A stretch of 64,000 nt of DNA from Pseudomonas frederiksbergensis (GTDB taxonomy: Bacteria; Pseudomonadota; Gammaproteobacteria; Pseudomonadales; Pseudomonadaceae), in assembly GCF_003732705.1 (NCBI RefSeq), contig NZ_MOBR01000017.1:124001-188000 (forward strand). Direction: 5' to 3'. Numbering within the stretch: position 1 is the stretch's first letter; the number at the start of each line of letters is the position of its first letter. The notes beneath the pieces are model-generated. The model was not told the DNA's origin. It searched no databases and was given only the letters and a program-made list of their open reading frames with translations. A program made the position numbers and the translations under genes. Positions 1 through 8,731 of the stretch are shown piece by piece.

Positions 1-1
1 T

Positions 2-442
2 CACGCCCGTTCGCTGTGCCCGACCATGCTCAACTACAAGGTCGCGGCCGATAACGGCTCGATGTACAACACCCCGCCGACCCTGGCCTGGTACTTGTCG
101 GGTCTGGTATTCGAGTGGCTGAAAGAGCAGGGTGGTGTTGAAGCCATCGGCAAGCTCAATGAAGTCAAACAGCGCACGCTGTACGATTTCATCGACGCCA
201 GCGGCCTGTACAGCAACCCGATCAACAAGTCGGATCGCTCGTGGATGAACGTGCCCTTCCGCCTGGCCGACGATCGCCTGGACAAGCCGTTCCTGGCCGG
301 TGCCGACGAACGCGGCCTGCTGAACCTCAAGGGTCACCGTTCGGTCGGCGGCATGCGCGCCTCCATCTATAACGCCGTCGACATCGTTGCGGTCAACGCA
401 CTGATTTCGTACATGGCAGAGTTCGAGAAGGAACATGGCTAA
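2..442 (+). CDS. serC: Phosphoserine aminotransferase, C-terminal part (5' end outside window)
   Basis: SerC is the PLP enzyme that converts 3-phosphohydroxypyruvate and glutamate to phosphoserine in serine synthesis; it also acts in pyridoxal phosphate synthesis. Only the last 146 codons are visible. The frame is open from base 2 and reads HARSLCPTMLNYK, then NTPPTLAWYLSGL, both typical of the SerC C-terminal half. The protein family is about 360 residues, so the N-terminal PLP-lysine region lies upstream of the window. The stop codon overlaps the pheA start by one base (TAATG), so the two are translationally linked in the serC-pheA-hisC-tyrA/aroA run. Confidence 0.93.
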   Translation, partial: HARSLCPTMLNYKVAADNGSMYNTPPTLAWYLSGLVFEWLKEQGGVEAIGKLNEVKQRTLYDFIDASGLYSNPINKSDRSWMNVPFRLADDRLDKPFLAGADERGLLNLKGHRSVGGMRASIYNAVDIVAVNALISYMAEFEKEHG

Positions 443-1536
443 TGTCTGAGCAAGAACTCAAGGCACTGCGGGTTCGCATTGATGCCCTGGACACCAAAGT
501 CCTGGAGCTGATCAGCGAGCGCGCACGCTGCGCCCAGGAAGTTGCGCGAGTAAAGATGGCCTCGCTGGCCGAAGGCGAAGTGCCGGTGTTCTATCGTCCT
601 GAGCGCGAAGCTCAGGTGCTCAAGCGCGTGATGGAGCGTAACCAGGGGCCGCTGGGCAACGAAGAGATGGCGCGGTTGTTCCGCGAAATCATGTCCTCGT
701 GTCTGGCCCTCGAGCAGCCGCTGAAAGTGGCTTACCTCGGCCCGGAAGGCACCTTCACCCAGGCCGCAGCCATGAAGCATTTCGGCCACGCGGTGATCAG
801 CAAGCCGATGGCGGCGATCGATGAAGTGTTCCGTGAAGTGGCGGCCGGTGCGGTGAATTTTGGCGTGGTCCCGGTGGAAAACTCCACCGAGGGCGCGGTC
901 AACCACACCCTCGACAGCTTCCTCGAACACGACATGGTCATCTGCGGTGAAGTCGAGCTGCGGATTCACCATCACTTGTTGGTCGGTGAAAATACCAAGA
1001 CCGATAGCATCAGCCGCATCTATTCCCACGCTCAGTCCCTGGCCCAGTGCCGCAAGTGGCTGGACGCCCATTACCCGAATGTCGAGCGCGTGGCGGTGTC
1101 CAGCAACGCCGAAGCGGCCAAGCGGGTTAAAGGTGAATGGAACTCGGCGGCGATTGCCGGCGATATGGCTGCAGGCTTGTACGGGCTGACCCGTCTGGCT
1201 GAGAAAATCGAGGATCGCCCGGACAACTCCACGCGCTTCCTGATGATCGGCAGCCAGGAAGTGCCGCCGACCGGCGACGACAAGACTTCGATCATCGTCT
1301 CCATGAGCAACAAGCCTGGCGCGCTGCACGAGTTGCTGGTGCCGTTCCACGACAACGGCATCGATCTGACACGGATCGAGACCCGTCCGTCGCGCAGTGG
1401 TAAATGGACCTACGTGTTCTTCATCGACTTCGTCGGCCATCACCGTGATCCATTGATCAAAGGTGTGCTGGAAAAGATCAGTCAGGAAGCAGTGGCACTC
1501 AAAGTGCTGGGTTCCTACCCGAAAGCAGTTCTCTAA
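442..1536 (+). CDS. pheA: Bifunctional chorismate mutase / prephenate dehydratase (P-protein)
   Basis: This 364-residue enzyme turns chorismate into prephenate and then phenylpyruvate, the committed branch to phenylalanine. The order is an AroQ-type chorismate mutase helix bundle (about residues 5-90), a prephenate dehydratase domain (about 95-275, with the conserved TRF in DNSTRFLMIG) and a C-terminal ACT domain (GALHELL and ETRPS motifs) that normally binds phenylalanine for feedback inhibition. The length is normal for the family. It starts one base inside the serC stop and ends 10 bases before hisC, with a GGGG-type ribosome site in that gap. It is probably co-transcribed with its neighbours. 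Confidence 0.96.
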   Translation: MSEQELKALRVRIDALDTKVLELISERARCAQEVARVKMASLAEGEVPVFYRPEREAQVLKRVMERNQGPLGNEEMARLFREIMSSCLALEQPLKVAYLGPEGTFTQAAAMKHFGHAVISKPMAAIDEVFREVAAGAVNFGVVPVENSTEGAVNHTLDSFLEHDMVICGEVELRIHHHLLVGENTKTDSISRIYSHAQSLAQCRKWLDAHYPNVERVAVSSNAEAAKRVKGEWNSAAIAGDMAAGLYGLTRLAEKIEDRPDNSTRFLMIGSQEVPPTGDDKTSIIVSMSNKPGALHELLVPFHDNGIDLTRIETRPSRSGKWTYVFFIDFVGHHRDPLIKGVLEKISQEAVALKVLGSYPKAVL

Positions 1537-1546
1537 GGGGTAGCAA

Positions 1547-2659
1547 ATGAGTGGTGACTTCCTCGCTCTGGCACAGCCGGGCGTGCAACAACTTTCGCCG
1601 TACGTTCCGGGTAAGCCTGTGGACGAACTGGCGCGCGAGCTGGGCATTGATCCGGCCAAAATCATCAAGCTGGCGAGCAATGAAAACCCGTTGGGCGCCA
1701 GTCCCAAGGCATTGGCCGCGATTCGCGAAGAATTGGCTGAGCTGACCCGTTATCCGGACGGCAACGGTTTTGCGCTCAAGACTCTGTTGGCCGAGCAATG
1801 CCGCGTCGAACTCAATCAAGTGACCCTGGGTAACGGCTCCAACGACATTCTGGAGCTGGTTGCCCGCGCGTATCTGGCTCCGGGCTTGAACGCGGTGTTC
1901 AGTGAGCACGCATTCGCGGTCTACCCGATCGTGACCCAGGCCGTCGGTGCTGAGGCGCGCGTTATTCCTGCGAAAGAGTGGGGCCACGACCTGCCGGCCA
2001 TGCTGGCGGCGATCGATGCTGATACTCGCGTAGTGTTCATCGCCAACCCGAACAACCCGACCGGGACCTGGTTCGGCGCCGAGGCGCTGGACGAATTCCT
2101 GCAGGACGTACCGGCCCATGTGCTAGTGGTGCTGGACGAGGCCTACATCGAATACGCCGAAGGCAGCGACTTGCCGGATGGTCTGGATTTCCTCGCGGCG
2201 TACCCGAACCTGCTGGTCTCGCGCACCTTCTCCAAGGCCTATGGCCTGGCGGCGTTGCGGGTCGGTTATGGTTTGTCGACCGCTGTTGTTGCGGATGTGC
2301 TGAACCGCGTGCGTCAGCCGTTCAACGTCAACAGCCTGGCTCTGGCCGCGGCGTGCGCTGCGCTGCAGGACGCTGAATACCTGGCCGAAAGCCGTCGCCT
2401 GAACGAAGCCGGTATGCTGCAACTGCAAGCGGGTTTCCGTGAGCTGGGGCTGAGCTGGATTCCATCCAAGGGCAACTTCATCTGCGTCGATCTGGGCCAG
2501 GTCGCTGCGCCGGTCTTCCAGGGCTTGCTGCGCGAAGGCGTGATCGTGCGTCCGGTGGCCAATTACGGCATGCCGAACCACCTGCGCATCACCATCGGTC
2601 TGCCGGCTGAAAACAGTCGCTTCCTTGAGGCGCTGACCAAGGTTCTGGCTCGTGGTTGA
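1547..2659 (+). CDS. hisC: Histidinol-phosphate / aromatic aminotransferase (HisC family)
   Basis: This is a fold-type I PLP aminotransferase of 370 residues. The signatures are ASNENPLGASP near the N terminus, the NPNNPTG motif, and SKAYGLAALR with the PLP lysine at K230. HisC family members act on histidinol phosphate. The copy in this pseudomonad aromatic operon is usually annotated hisC2 and may act mainly on aromatic keto acids; that specificity is inferred from position, not from sequence. It overlaps the following GTG start by 8 bases. Confidence 0.93.
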   Translation: MSGDFLALAQPGVQQLSPYVPGKPVDELARELGIDPAKIIKLASNENPLGASPKALAAIREELAELTRYPDGNGFALKTLLAEQCRVELNQVTLGNGSNDILELVARAYLAPGLNAVFSEHAFAVYPIVTQAVGAEARVIPAKEWGHDLPAMLAAIDADTRVVFIANPNNPTGTWFGAEALDEFLQDVPAHVLVVLDEAYIEYAEGSDLPDGLDFLAAYPNLLVSRTFSKAYGLAALRVGYGLSTAVVADVLNRVRQPFNVNSLALAAACAALQDAEYLAESRRLNEAGMLQLQAGFRELGLSWIPSKGNFICVDLGQVAAPVFQGLLREGVIVRPVANYGMPNHLRITIGLPAENSRFLEALTKVLARG

Positions 2660-4895
2660 TGTCACTGCACTGCAATCTGCTGAACCTATGATCGGGCGCC
2701 TGGTGGTGGTCGGTCTGGGGTTGATCGGTGGTTCGTTTGCCAAGGGTTTGCGTGAAAGTGGCCTGTGCCGCGAAGTGGTTGGGGTTGATCTCGATCCGCA
2801 GTCGCGCAAGCTGGCGGTTGAGTTGGGCGTGGTGGATCGCTGCGAAGAAGACCTGGTGGCTGCTTGCCAGGGCGCTGACGTGATTCAACTGGCCGTGCCG
2901 ATCCTCGCCATGGAAAAAATGCTGGCCCGTTTGGCTGGCATGGACCTGGGGCAAGCGATCCTGACCGACGTCGGCAGCGCCAAAGGCAATGTGGTGCGTG
3001 CTGCCACCGAAGCATTCGGCGGCATGCCGGCGCGTTTTGTGCCGGGGCATCCGATTGCCGGTTCCGAGCAGAGCGGGGTGGAAGCCTCCAATGCCGAGCT
3101 GTTCCGTCGCCATAAAGTGATTTTGACGCCGCTGGATCAAACCGATCCGGCAGCCTTGGCCGTGGTCGACCGTTTGTGGCGTGAATTGGGCGCCGATGTC
3201 GAGCACATGCAGGTAGAGCGCCACGACGAAGTGTTGGCGGCAACCAGCCATTTGCCGCACTTGCTGGCGTTCGGTTTGGTCGATTCACTGGCCAAGCGCA
3301 ATGAAAATCTTGAGATCTTCCGTTACGCTGCGGGCGGTTTCCGCGATTTCACAAGAATCGCCGGGAGCGACCCGGTCATGTGGCACGACATCTTCCTCGC
3401 CAACCGCGAAGCTGTCCTGCGCACACTCGATACATTTCGCAGCGACCTCGACGCCTTGCGCGACGCGGTCGATGCAGGGGATGGGCACCAATTGTTGGGC
3501 GTATTCACTCGCGCCCGGGTTGCCCGCGAACATTTCAGTAAAATCCTGGCCCGCCGGGCTTATGTGGACGCTATGAACTCCAACGACCTGATTTTCCTGG
3601 CACAACCTGGTGGCCGCCTGACTGGGCGGATTCGTGTACCGGGCGACAAATCGATTTCCCACCGTTCGATCATGCTCGGCTCCCTGGCCGAAGGCACCAC
3701 TGAAGTGGAAGGTTTCCTTGAGGGCGAAGATGCCCTTGCGACCTTGCAAGCCTTCCGCGACATGGGCGTCGTGATCGAAGGTCCGCACCACGGTCGTGTG
3801 ACCATTCACGGCGTCGGCCTGCATGGCCTGAAGCCGGCGCCAGGTCCGATCTATCTGGGCAACTCCGGCACTTCGATGCGTCTGCTGTCCGGCCTGTTGG
3901 CTGCGCAGAGCTTCGACAGCACCTTGACCGGTGATGCCTCGCTGTCCAAGCGCCCGATGAATCGCGTGGCCAATCCGCTGCGTGAAATGGGCGCCGTGAT
4001 CGAAACCGCCGCAGAAGGTCGTCCACCAATGACCATTCGTGGCGGCAACAAGCTCAAGGGCCTGACCTACACCATGCCGATGGCCAGCGCCCAGGTTAAG
4101 TCCTGCCTGCTGCTGGCCGGTCTGTACGCTGAAGGCAAGACCACCGTCACCGAGCCGGCGCCGACCCGTGACCACACCGAGCGCATGCTGCGTGGTTTCG
4201 GCTACCCGGTAACCGTTAACGGCGCTACGGCTTCAGTCGAGTCCGGCCACAAACTGACCGCGACCCACATCGAAGTGCCAGGCGATATCTCGTCGTCGGC
4301 ATTCTTCCTGGTGGCTGCGTCGATCGCCGAAGGTTCGGAGCTGGTGCTCGAACACGTCGGCATCAACCCGACCCGAACCGGCGTGATCGACATCCTGCGT
4401 CTGATGGGCGCGGACATCACCCTGGAAAACCAGCGTGAAGTCGGTGGTGAGCCGGTGGCTGACCTGCGCGTGCGAGCAGCTAAACTCAAAGGTATCGAGA
4501 TTCCCGAGGCGCTGGTTCCACTGGCGATCGATGAGTTCCCGGTGTTGTTCGTGGCAGCGGCCTGTGCCGAAGGGCGCACCATCCTGCGCGGCGCCGAAGA
4601 GCTGCGAGTCAAGGAGTCGGACCGGATCCAGGTCATGGCGGATGGCTTGCTGGCACTGGGCGTCAAATGCGAACCAACCCCGGACGGCATCATCATCGAC
4701 GGCGGCCAGATTGGCGGCGGAGAAGTGCACGGTCACGGCGATCACCGGATTGCCATGGCTTTCAGCGTGGCTTCGCTGCGTGCCACAGCACCGATCCGCA
4801 TCCATGACTGTGCCAACGTCGCGACCTCGTTCCCGAATTTCCTTGCGCTGTGCGCGCAGGTCGGTATCCGTGTTGCACAAGAGGCTCAGTCGTGA
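2652..4895 (+). CDS. tyrA-aroA: Fused prephenate dehydrogenase and EPSP synthase (TyrA-AroA)
   Basis: One 747-codon frame carries two shikimate-pathway enzymes. The N-terminal part has an NAD-binding GxGxxG at residues 21-26 (GLGLIGGS) and prephenate/arogenate dehydrogenase features such as GHPIAGSEQSG. The C-terminal part, beginning near M308 (MNSNDLIF), is EPSP synthase: GDKSISHRS, GNSGTSMRLLSG and RVKESDRI are the family signatures. No stop separates them. The fusion is known in pseudomonads. The GTG at 2652 overlaps hisC; ATG at 2688 (MIGRLVVVG) is an alternative start. The end overlaps cmk by four bases. An internal start at 3573 could give free AroA; this is untested. Confidence 0.94.
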   Translation: MVDVTALQSAEPMIGRLVVVGLGLIGGSFAKGLRESGLCREVVGVDLDPQSRKLAVELGVVDRCEEDLVAACQGADVIQLAVPILAMEKMLARLAGMDLGQAILTDVGSAKGNVVRAATEAFGGMPARFVPGHPIAGSEQSGVEASNAELFRRHKVILTPLDQTDPAALAVVDRLWRELGADVEHMQVERHDEVLAATSHLPHLLAFGLVDSLAKRNENLEIFRYAAGGFRDFTRIAGSDPVMWHDIFLANREAVLRTLDTFRSDLDALRDAVDAGDGHQLLGVFTRARVAREHFSKILARRAYVDAMNSNDLIFLAQPGGRLTGRIRVPGDKSISHRSIMLGSLAEGTTEVEGFLEGEDALATLQAFRDMGVVIEGPHHGRVTIHGVGLHGLKPAPGPIYLGNSGTSMRLLSGLLAAQSFDSTLTGDASLSKRPMNRVANPLREMGAVIETAAEGRPPMTIRGGNKLKGLTYTMPMASAQVKSCLLLAGLYAEGKTTVTEPAPTRDHTERMLRGFGYPVTVNGATASVESGHKLTATHIEVPGDISSSAFFLVAASIAEGSELVLEHVGINPTRTGVIDILRLMGADITLENQREVGGEPVADLRVRAAKLKGIEIPEALVPLAIDEFPVLFVAAACAEGRTILRGAEELRVKESDRIQVMADGLLALGVKCEPTPDGIIIDGGQIGGGEVHGHGDHRIAMAFSVASLRATAPIRIHDCANVATSFPNFLALCAQVGIRVAQEAQS

Positions 4896-5581
4896 TTATC
4901 AAGCCACCGGTCATCACCATCGACGGACCCAGCGGTTCGGGCAAGGGCACTATTGCCGGGATCCTGGCCAAGCGTCTTGGCTGGTGCCTACTGGATTCCG
5001 GTGCGTTGTATCGTCTGTTGGCGTTCGCCGCGCGCAACCATGGTGTCGACCTGACCAATGAAGAGTCGCTGAAACTGTTGGCCGCCCATCTGGACGTGCA
5101 GTTCGTCGGCGCGACGGAAGGTCATCCGCAGCGAATCATTCTCGAAGGTGACGATGTCACTGATGATTTGCGTAATGAGCAAGTCGGTGCGTGGGCTTCT
5201 CAGGTCGCCGCACTGCCGGCGGTGCGTGATGCGTTGCTGCAACGCCAGCGGGCGTTCCAGGAACCGCCGGGCCTGGTGGCCGATGGCCGCGACATGGGCA
5301 CGGTGGTATTTCCCGAAGCCCCGCTGAAGATATTCCTCACTGCCAGTGCCGAGGAGCGTGCGCGCCGTCGATACTTGCAGTTGAAGGGCAAAGTCGATGG
5401 TGTTAGTCTGTCGAGTCTGCTAGATGAGATACGTGTCCGCGATGAGCGTGACACCCAGCGAGCGGTAGCCCCGCTCAAACCGGCGGCTGACGCCATACAG
5501 CTGGATTCCACGGAGTTATCCATCGATCAGGTGCTGGAACGCATCATGAGCGAGATCGCCATTCGCGATATCGCCGGGTGA
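4892..5581 (+). CDS. cmk: Cytidylate kinase
   Basis: Cmk phosphorylates CMP and dCMP with ATP. The 229-residue protein has the P-loop GPSGSGKGT (K18), then LDSGALYR and DGRDMGTVVFP, all typical of bacterial CMP kinases. I chose the GTG at 4892 because it gives the GTGA four-base overlap with the tyrA-aroA stop and a normal N terminus (VIIKPPVITID). An ATG 42 bases upstream would add a stretch unlike the family. The cmk-rpsA order is common in proteobacteria. A 120-base leader separates it from rpsA. Confidence 0.95.
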   Translation: MIIKPPVITIDGPSGSGKGTIAGILAKRLGWCLLDSGALYRLLAFAARNHGVDLTNEESLKLLAAHLDVQFVGATEGHPQRIILEGDDVTDDLRNEQVGAWASQVAALPAVRDALLQRQRAFQEPPGLVADGRDMGTVVFPEAPLKIFLTASAEERARRRYLQLKGKVDGVSLSSLLDEIRVRDERDTQRAVAPLKPAADAIQLDSTELSIDQVLERIMSEIAIRDIAG

Positions 5582-5701
5582 CCAAGAAGCTGCGCAGGGG
5601 ACCAGTCATAGTCTTGCGCTACTTCTTCTAATGAACGTAACCCACGTCGTCTGGGATGTGGAGATGGGCGTATCCTTCGCCCTTATTCAACAGGAATTAA
5701 A
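5582..5701 (+). promoter_or_regulatory. rpsA leader with hairpins
   Basis: The gap before rpsA contains a perfect GGGCG/CGCCC hairpin at 5666-5682 and a weaker CCAC/GTGG pairing just upstream. It ends with AGGA followed by an A/T-rich spacer to the ATG. In enterobacteria the rpsA leader folds into hairpins through which S1 represses its own translation. A comparable role here is inferred from position and hairpins only. I did not identify a clear -35/-10 pair. Confidence 0.45.
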
Positions 5702-7396
5702 ATGAGCGAAAGCTTTGCGGAACTCTTTGAAGAAAGCCTAAAAACCCTGAACCTTCAGGCAGGCTCCATCATCACCGGTGTTATCGTTGATATCGATTAC
5801 CAAGCTCGCTGGGTAACCGTTCACGCTGGCCTGAAGTCTGAAGCACTCATCCCGCTTGAGCAGTTCTACAACGATGCTGGCGAACTGACTATCAACGTCG
5901 GTGACGAAGTTCACGTTGCTCTGGACTCGGTTGAAGACGGCTTTGGTGAAACCAAGCTGTCCCGTGAAAAAGCCAAGCGCGCTGAATGCTGGATTGTTCT
6001 GGAAGCAGCCTTCGCAGCCGAAGAAGTGGTCAAGGGCGTTATCAACGGTAAGGTTAAAGGCGGCTTCACTGTCGACGTTAACGGCATCCGTGCGTTCCTG
6101 CCAGGTTCTCTGGTTGACGTTCGTCCAGTGCGCGACACCACGCACCTGGAAGGCAAAGAGCTGGAATTCAAGGTCATCAAACTCGACCAGAAACGCAACA
6201 ACGTTGTCGTTTCCCGTCGTAGCGTCCTCGAAGCCGAGAACTCCGCTGAGCGTGAAGCTCTGCTGGAATCCCTGCAGGAAGGCCAACAAGTCAAAGGTAT
6301 CGTCAAAAACCTCACCGATTACGGCGCATTCGTCGATCTGGGTGGCGTCGATGGCCTGCTGCACATTACCGACATGGCTTGGAAGCGTATCAAGCATCCT
6401 TCCGAAATCGTCAACGTTGGCGACGAGATCGATGTCAAGGTTCTGAAGTACGATCGCGAACGCAATCGTGTTTCCCTGGGCCTGAAGCAACTGGGCGAAG
6501 ATCCATGGGTTGCTATCAAAGCCCGTTACCCAGAAAGCACTCGCGTTACCGCTCGTGTAACCAACCTGACCGACTACGGCTGCTTCGCTGAGCTGGAAGA
6601 AGGCGTTGAAGGCCTGGTACACGTTTCCGAAATGGACTGGACCAACAAGAACATCCACCCTTCGAAAGTCGTACAAGTCGGCGACGAAGTGGAAGTTATG
6701 GTTCTGGACATCGACGAAGAGCGTCGTCGTATCTCCCTCGGCATCAAGCAGTGCAAATCTAACCCATGGGAAGATTTCTCTGGCCAGTTCAACAAGGGCG
6801 ATAAAATCTCCGGCACCATCAAGTCGATCACCGATTTCGGTATCTTCATTGGTCTGGACGGCGGCATCGACGGTCTGGTTCACCTGTCCGACATCTCCTG
6901 GAACGAAGTGGGCGAAGAAGCCGTTCGCCGCTTCAAGAAAGGCGACGAGCTGGACACCGTTATCCTGTCGGTTGACCCAGAGCGTGAGCGTATCTCCCTG
7001 GGTATCAAGCAACTGGAAAGCGATCCGTTCTCCGAGTACGTTCAAGAGAACGACAAAGGCGCAATCGTTAAGGGCATCGTGAAAGAAGTTGACGCTAAAG
7101 GCGCCATCATCACTCTGGCCGACGATATCGAAGCGACTCTGAAAGCCTCTGAAATCAGCCGTGACCGCGTTGAAGACGCGCGCAACGTTCTGAAAGAAGG
7201 CGAAGAAGTAGAAGCCAAGATCATCAGCGTTGACCGCAAGAGCCGCGTAATCCAGCTCTCGATCAAGTCGAAAGACGTTGAAGACGAGAAAGAAGCTATC
7301 CAGAGCCTGCGCGATAAGCCAGCTACGGAAGCTGCTGCCACTGGTGATACCACCATGGCTGCACTGCTGCGTGAAGCAATGGCCAAGCAGAACTAA
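5702..7396 (+). CDS. rpsA: 30S ribosomal protein S1
   Basis: S1 binds mRNA near the ribosome platform and helps initiation on structured or weakly Shine-Dalgarno messages. The 564-residue length is standard for gammaproteobacteria. Six S1 (OB-fold) repeats are readable. The first two are divergent (for example GGFTVDVNGIRAFLPGS), and later ones carry the regular pattern of TDYGAFVDLGG, GLLHITDM and RVSLGLKQL. Codon use is strongly biased (many GTT, CGT and AAC codons), as expected for a highly expressed gene. It is followed at once by a strong terminator. Confidence 0.98.
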   Translation: MSESFAELFEESLKTLNLQAGSIITGVIVDIDYQARWVTVHAGLKSEALIPLEQFYNDAGELTINVGDEVHVALDSVEDGFGETKLSREKAKRAECWIVLEAAFAAEEVVKGVINGKVKGGFTVDVNGIRAFLPGSLVDVRPVRDTTHLEGKELEFKVIKLDQKRNNVVVSRRSVLEAENSAEREALLESLQEGQQVKGIVKNLTDYGAFVDLGGVDGLLHITDMAWKRIKHPSEIVNVGDEIDVKVLKYDRERNRVSLGLKQLGEDPWVAIKARYPESTRVTARVTNLTDYGCFAELEEGVEGLVHVSEMDWTNKNIHPSKVVQVGDEVEVMVLDIDEERRRISLGIKQCKSNPWEDFSGQFNKGDKISGTIKSITDFGIFIGLDGGIDGLVHLSDISWNEVGEEAVRRFKKGDELDTVILSVDPERERISLGIKQLESDPFSEYVQENDKGAIVKGIVKEVDAKGAIITLADDIEATLKASEISRDRVEDARNVLKEGEEVEAKIISVDRKSRVIQLSIKSKDVEDEKEAIQSLRDKPATEAAATGDTTMAALLREAMAKQN

Positions 7397-7413
7397 GTTC
7401 TGTAAGGCCGTAG

Positions 7414-7442
7414 AAAAAGGGCGACTTCGGTCGCCCTTTTTT
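7414..7442 (+). terminator. Rho-independent terminator of rpsA
   Basis: A GGGCGAC stem, TTCG tetraloop and GTCGCCC stem are followed by six T residues. It lies 18 bases after the rpsA stop. The preceding A-run makes it partly bidirectional. Confidence 0.93.
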
Positions 7443-7580
7443 GTGCCTGGAATTTGAGCTCATGAACCAATCCCTCCCGTGCGCTGTCTCTTTCTTTAGT
7501 CGGATCAATCGTTTATTTGCAGCTAGGCTTACGCCTGAGGCGAACGAGAGTCGGGTGTAGCGCCCGACATAAGGAAGTGA

Positions 7581-7859
7581 ATGAACAAGCTCATTGTCGC
7601 AATAGCGGTGCTGACATTGACGGGATGTGCCACTAACGCCAAGACGCACGTCGTGCGTGGGGTCAGTGGAATCGAGATCGATTGCTCGGGGTTGGGTTCC
7701 GGATGGGAGAAATGCCGCAAGCGGGCTGACAGGGAGTGCAAGGCGTCCGGTTACAAGGTGGTTGCTCGATCCGACGATGCCAAAGAGGAGGACGAGTTCC
7801 CTTTTGGCTTTAACCCCGCAGGCTACCTGACGCGCACCATGTTGGTCATTTGCAGGTGA
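7581..7859 (+). CDS. Small putative lipoprotein, unknown function
   Basis: A 92-residue protein opens with a short hydrophobic signal (MNKLIVAIAVLTLTGCA) whose LTGC lipobox predicts lipidation at C16. After cleavage the remainder is hydrophilic, with three further cysteines (C35, C45 and C53) and a fourth at C91 before the terminal arginine. AAGGA lies upstream of the ATG. It sits alone between the rpsA terminator and ihfB. I do not recognise a family. Confidence 0.7.
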   Translation: MNKLIVAIAVLTLTGCATNAKTHVVRGVSGIEIDCSGLGSGWEKCRKRADRECKASGYKVVARSDDAKEEDEFPFGFNPAGYLTRTMLVICR

Positions 7860-8008
7860 TAGCGTGGTGCTTATGGTGTTTCGGTGTCCTGGAAATGGGC
7901 ATCTCGGTACTGGTAACGATATGTCAAACCCTGGGCTGTTCAAATTCCTCCGGGCATGCTAAAACCTTTGAAGCGCTGATCTAGCTGCTTGAAAAAGAAG
8001 GGAAAAAT

Positions 8009-8311
8009 ATGACGAAGTCGGAGTTGATCGAACGAATTGTCACCCATCAAGGGCTGCTCTCATCCAAGGATGTGGAGCTGGCCATCAAGACTATGCTTGA
8101 ACAAATGTCCCAATGCCTGGCCACAGGGGATCGTATCGAGATCCGCGGGTTTGGCAGCTTCTCCCTGCACTACCGCGCGCCGCGCGTAGGGCGTAATCCG
8201 AAAACCGGTCAGTCGGTTAGCCTCGATGGCAAGTTTGTTCCGCATTTCAAGCCGGGGAAAGAGCTGAGGGATCGGGTGAACGAAGATGAGGATATGGAGT
8301 TGCAATCGTGA
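8009..8311 (+). CDS. ihfB: Integration host factor beta subunit
   Basis: IHF beta (HimD) forms a heterodimer with IHF alpha that bends DNA by about a U-turn and serves replication, recombination and sigma54 promoters. The 100-residue protein has the HU/IHF signature RIEIRGFGSFSLHYR followed by APRVGRNPKTG, which contains the DNA-intercalating proline region. The length matches the family. Its position upstream of wzz marks the conventional left edge of pseudomonad O-antigen loci. Confidence 0.97.
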   Translation: MTKSELIERIVTHQGLLSSKDVELAIKTMLEQMSQCLATGDRIEIRGFGSFSLHYRAPRVGRNPKTGQSVSLDGKFVPHFKPGKELRDRVNEDEDMELQS

Positions 8312-8332
8312 TCTGCGGATGGGTTCTTTTCG

Positions 8333-8569
8333 ATGCGTAATATGAAGCGCATAATTTTCGCTGTGAGTGCGCTGCTAATCGTCTTTGTGACAGTCGTGTT
8401 CATGCTTGAGAATAAGCAAGCTGTCTCACTGGTGTTCTTTGGTTGGGCTTTACCGGAGCTACCGGTCGCCGCGTCTCTTATAATGGCGTTGTTGGTTGGA
8501 ATGATGATCGGTCCTTTCTTGGCTTTCATTTTTGTGCGGAAGAAAAAAAATCCATCTAGAATTAGCTGA
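8333..8569 (+). CDS. LapA/YciS-type inner-membrane protein (DUF1049)
   Basis: A 78-residue protein has two hydrophobic segments (about residues 5-25 and 43-69) separated by a short loop containing ENKQAVSLVFFGW, the LapA-domain hallmark. It ends in a basic tail (RKKKNPS). In E. coli LapA (YciS) works with LapB in controlling LPS synthesis through LpxC turnover. A similar role here is inferred, and the neighbouring O-antigen locus fits. ATG at 8342 is an alternative start. No lapB follows. Confidence 0.8.
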   Translation: MRNMKRIIFAVSALLIVFVTVVFMLENKQAVSLVFFGWALPELPVAASLIMALLVGMMIGPFLAFIFVRKKKNPSRIS

Positions 8570-8731
8570 TTGAGAACTTTGAGTCTCCGAGGTATTGAGT
8601 GTGGTAAGGCTGGACGCCGGCGCTGTCAAGTTATCAGCGACTAGTGCAATGTTCATTCAAGTTGCCGCAAGGAGTCATCAATTGTCCGAGAAGCGCAACT
8701 CTAAAAATGCACAATAAAAAGGCTGGCCAGA

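Noticed and set aside
439..1707. 422-codon minus-strand frame opposite pheA
   Set aside because: Shadow of pheA; the plus strand has a complete, recognisable enzyme.
5738..7045. 435-codon minus-strand open frame across rpsA
   Set aside because: Antisense shadow of the biased rpsA codons; low-complexity Asn/Asp/Phe-rich product without family resemblance.
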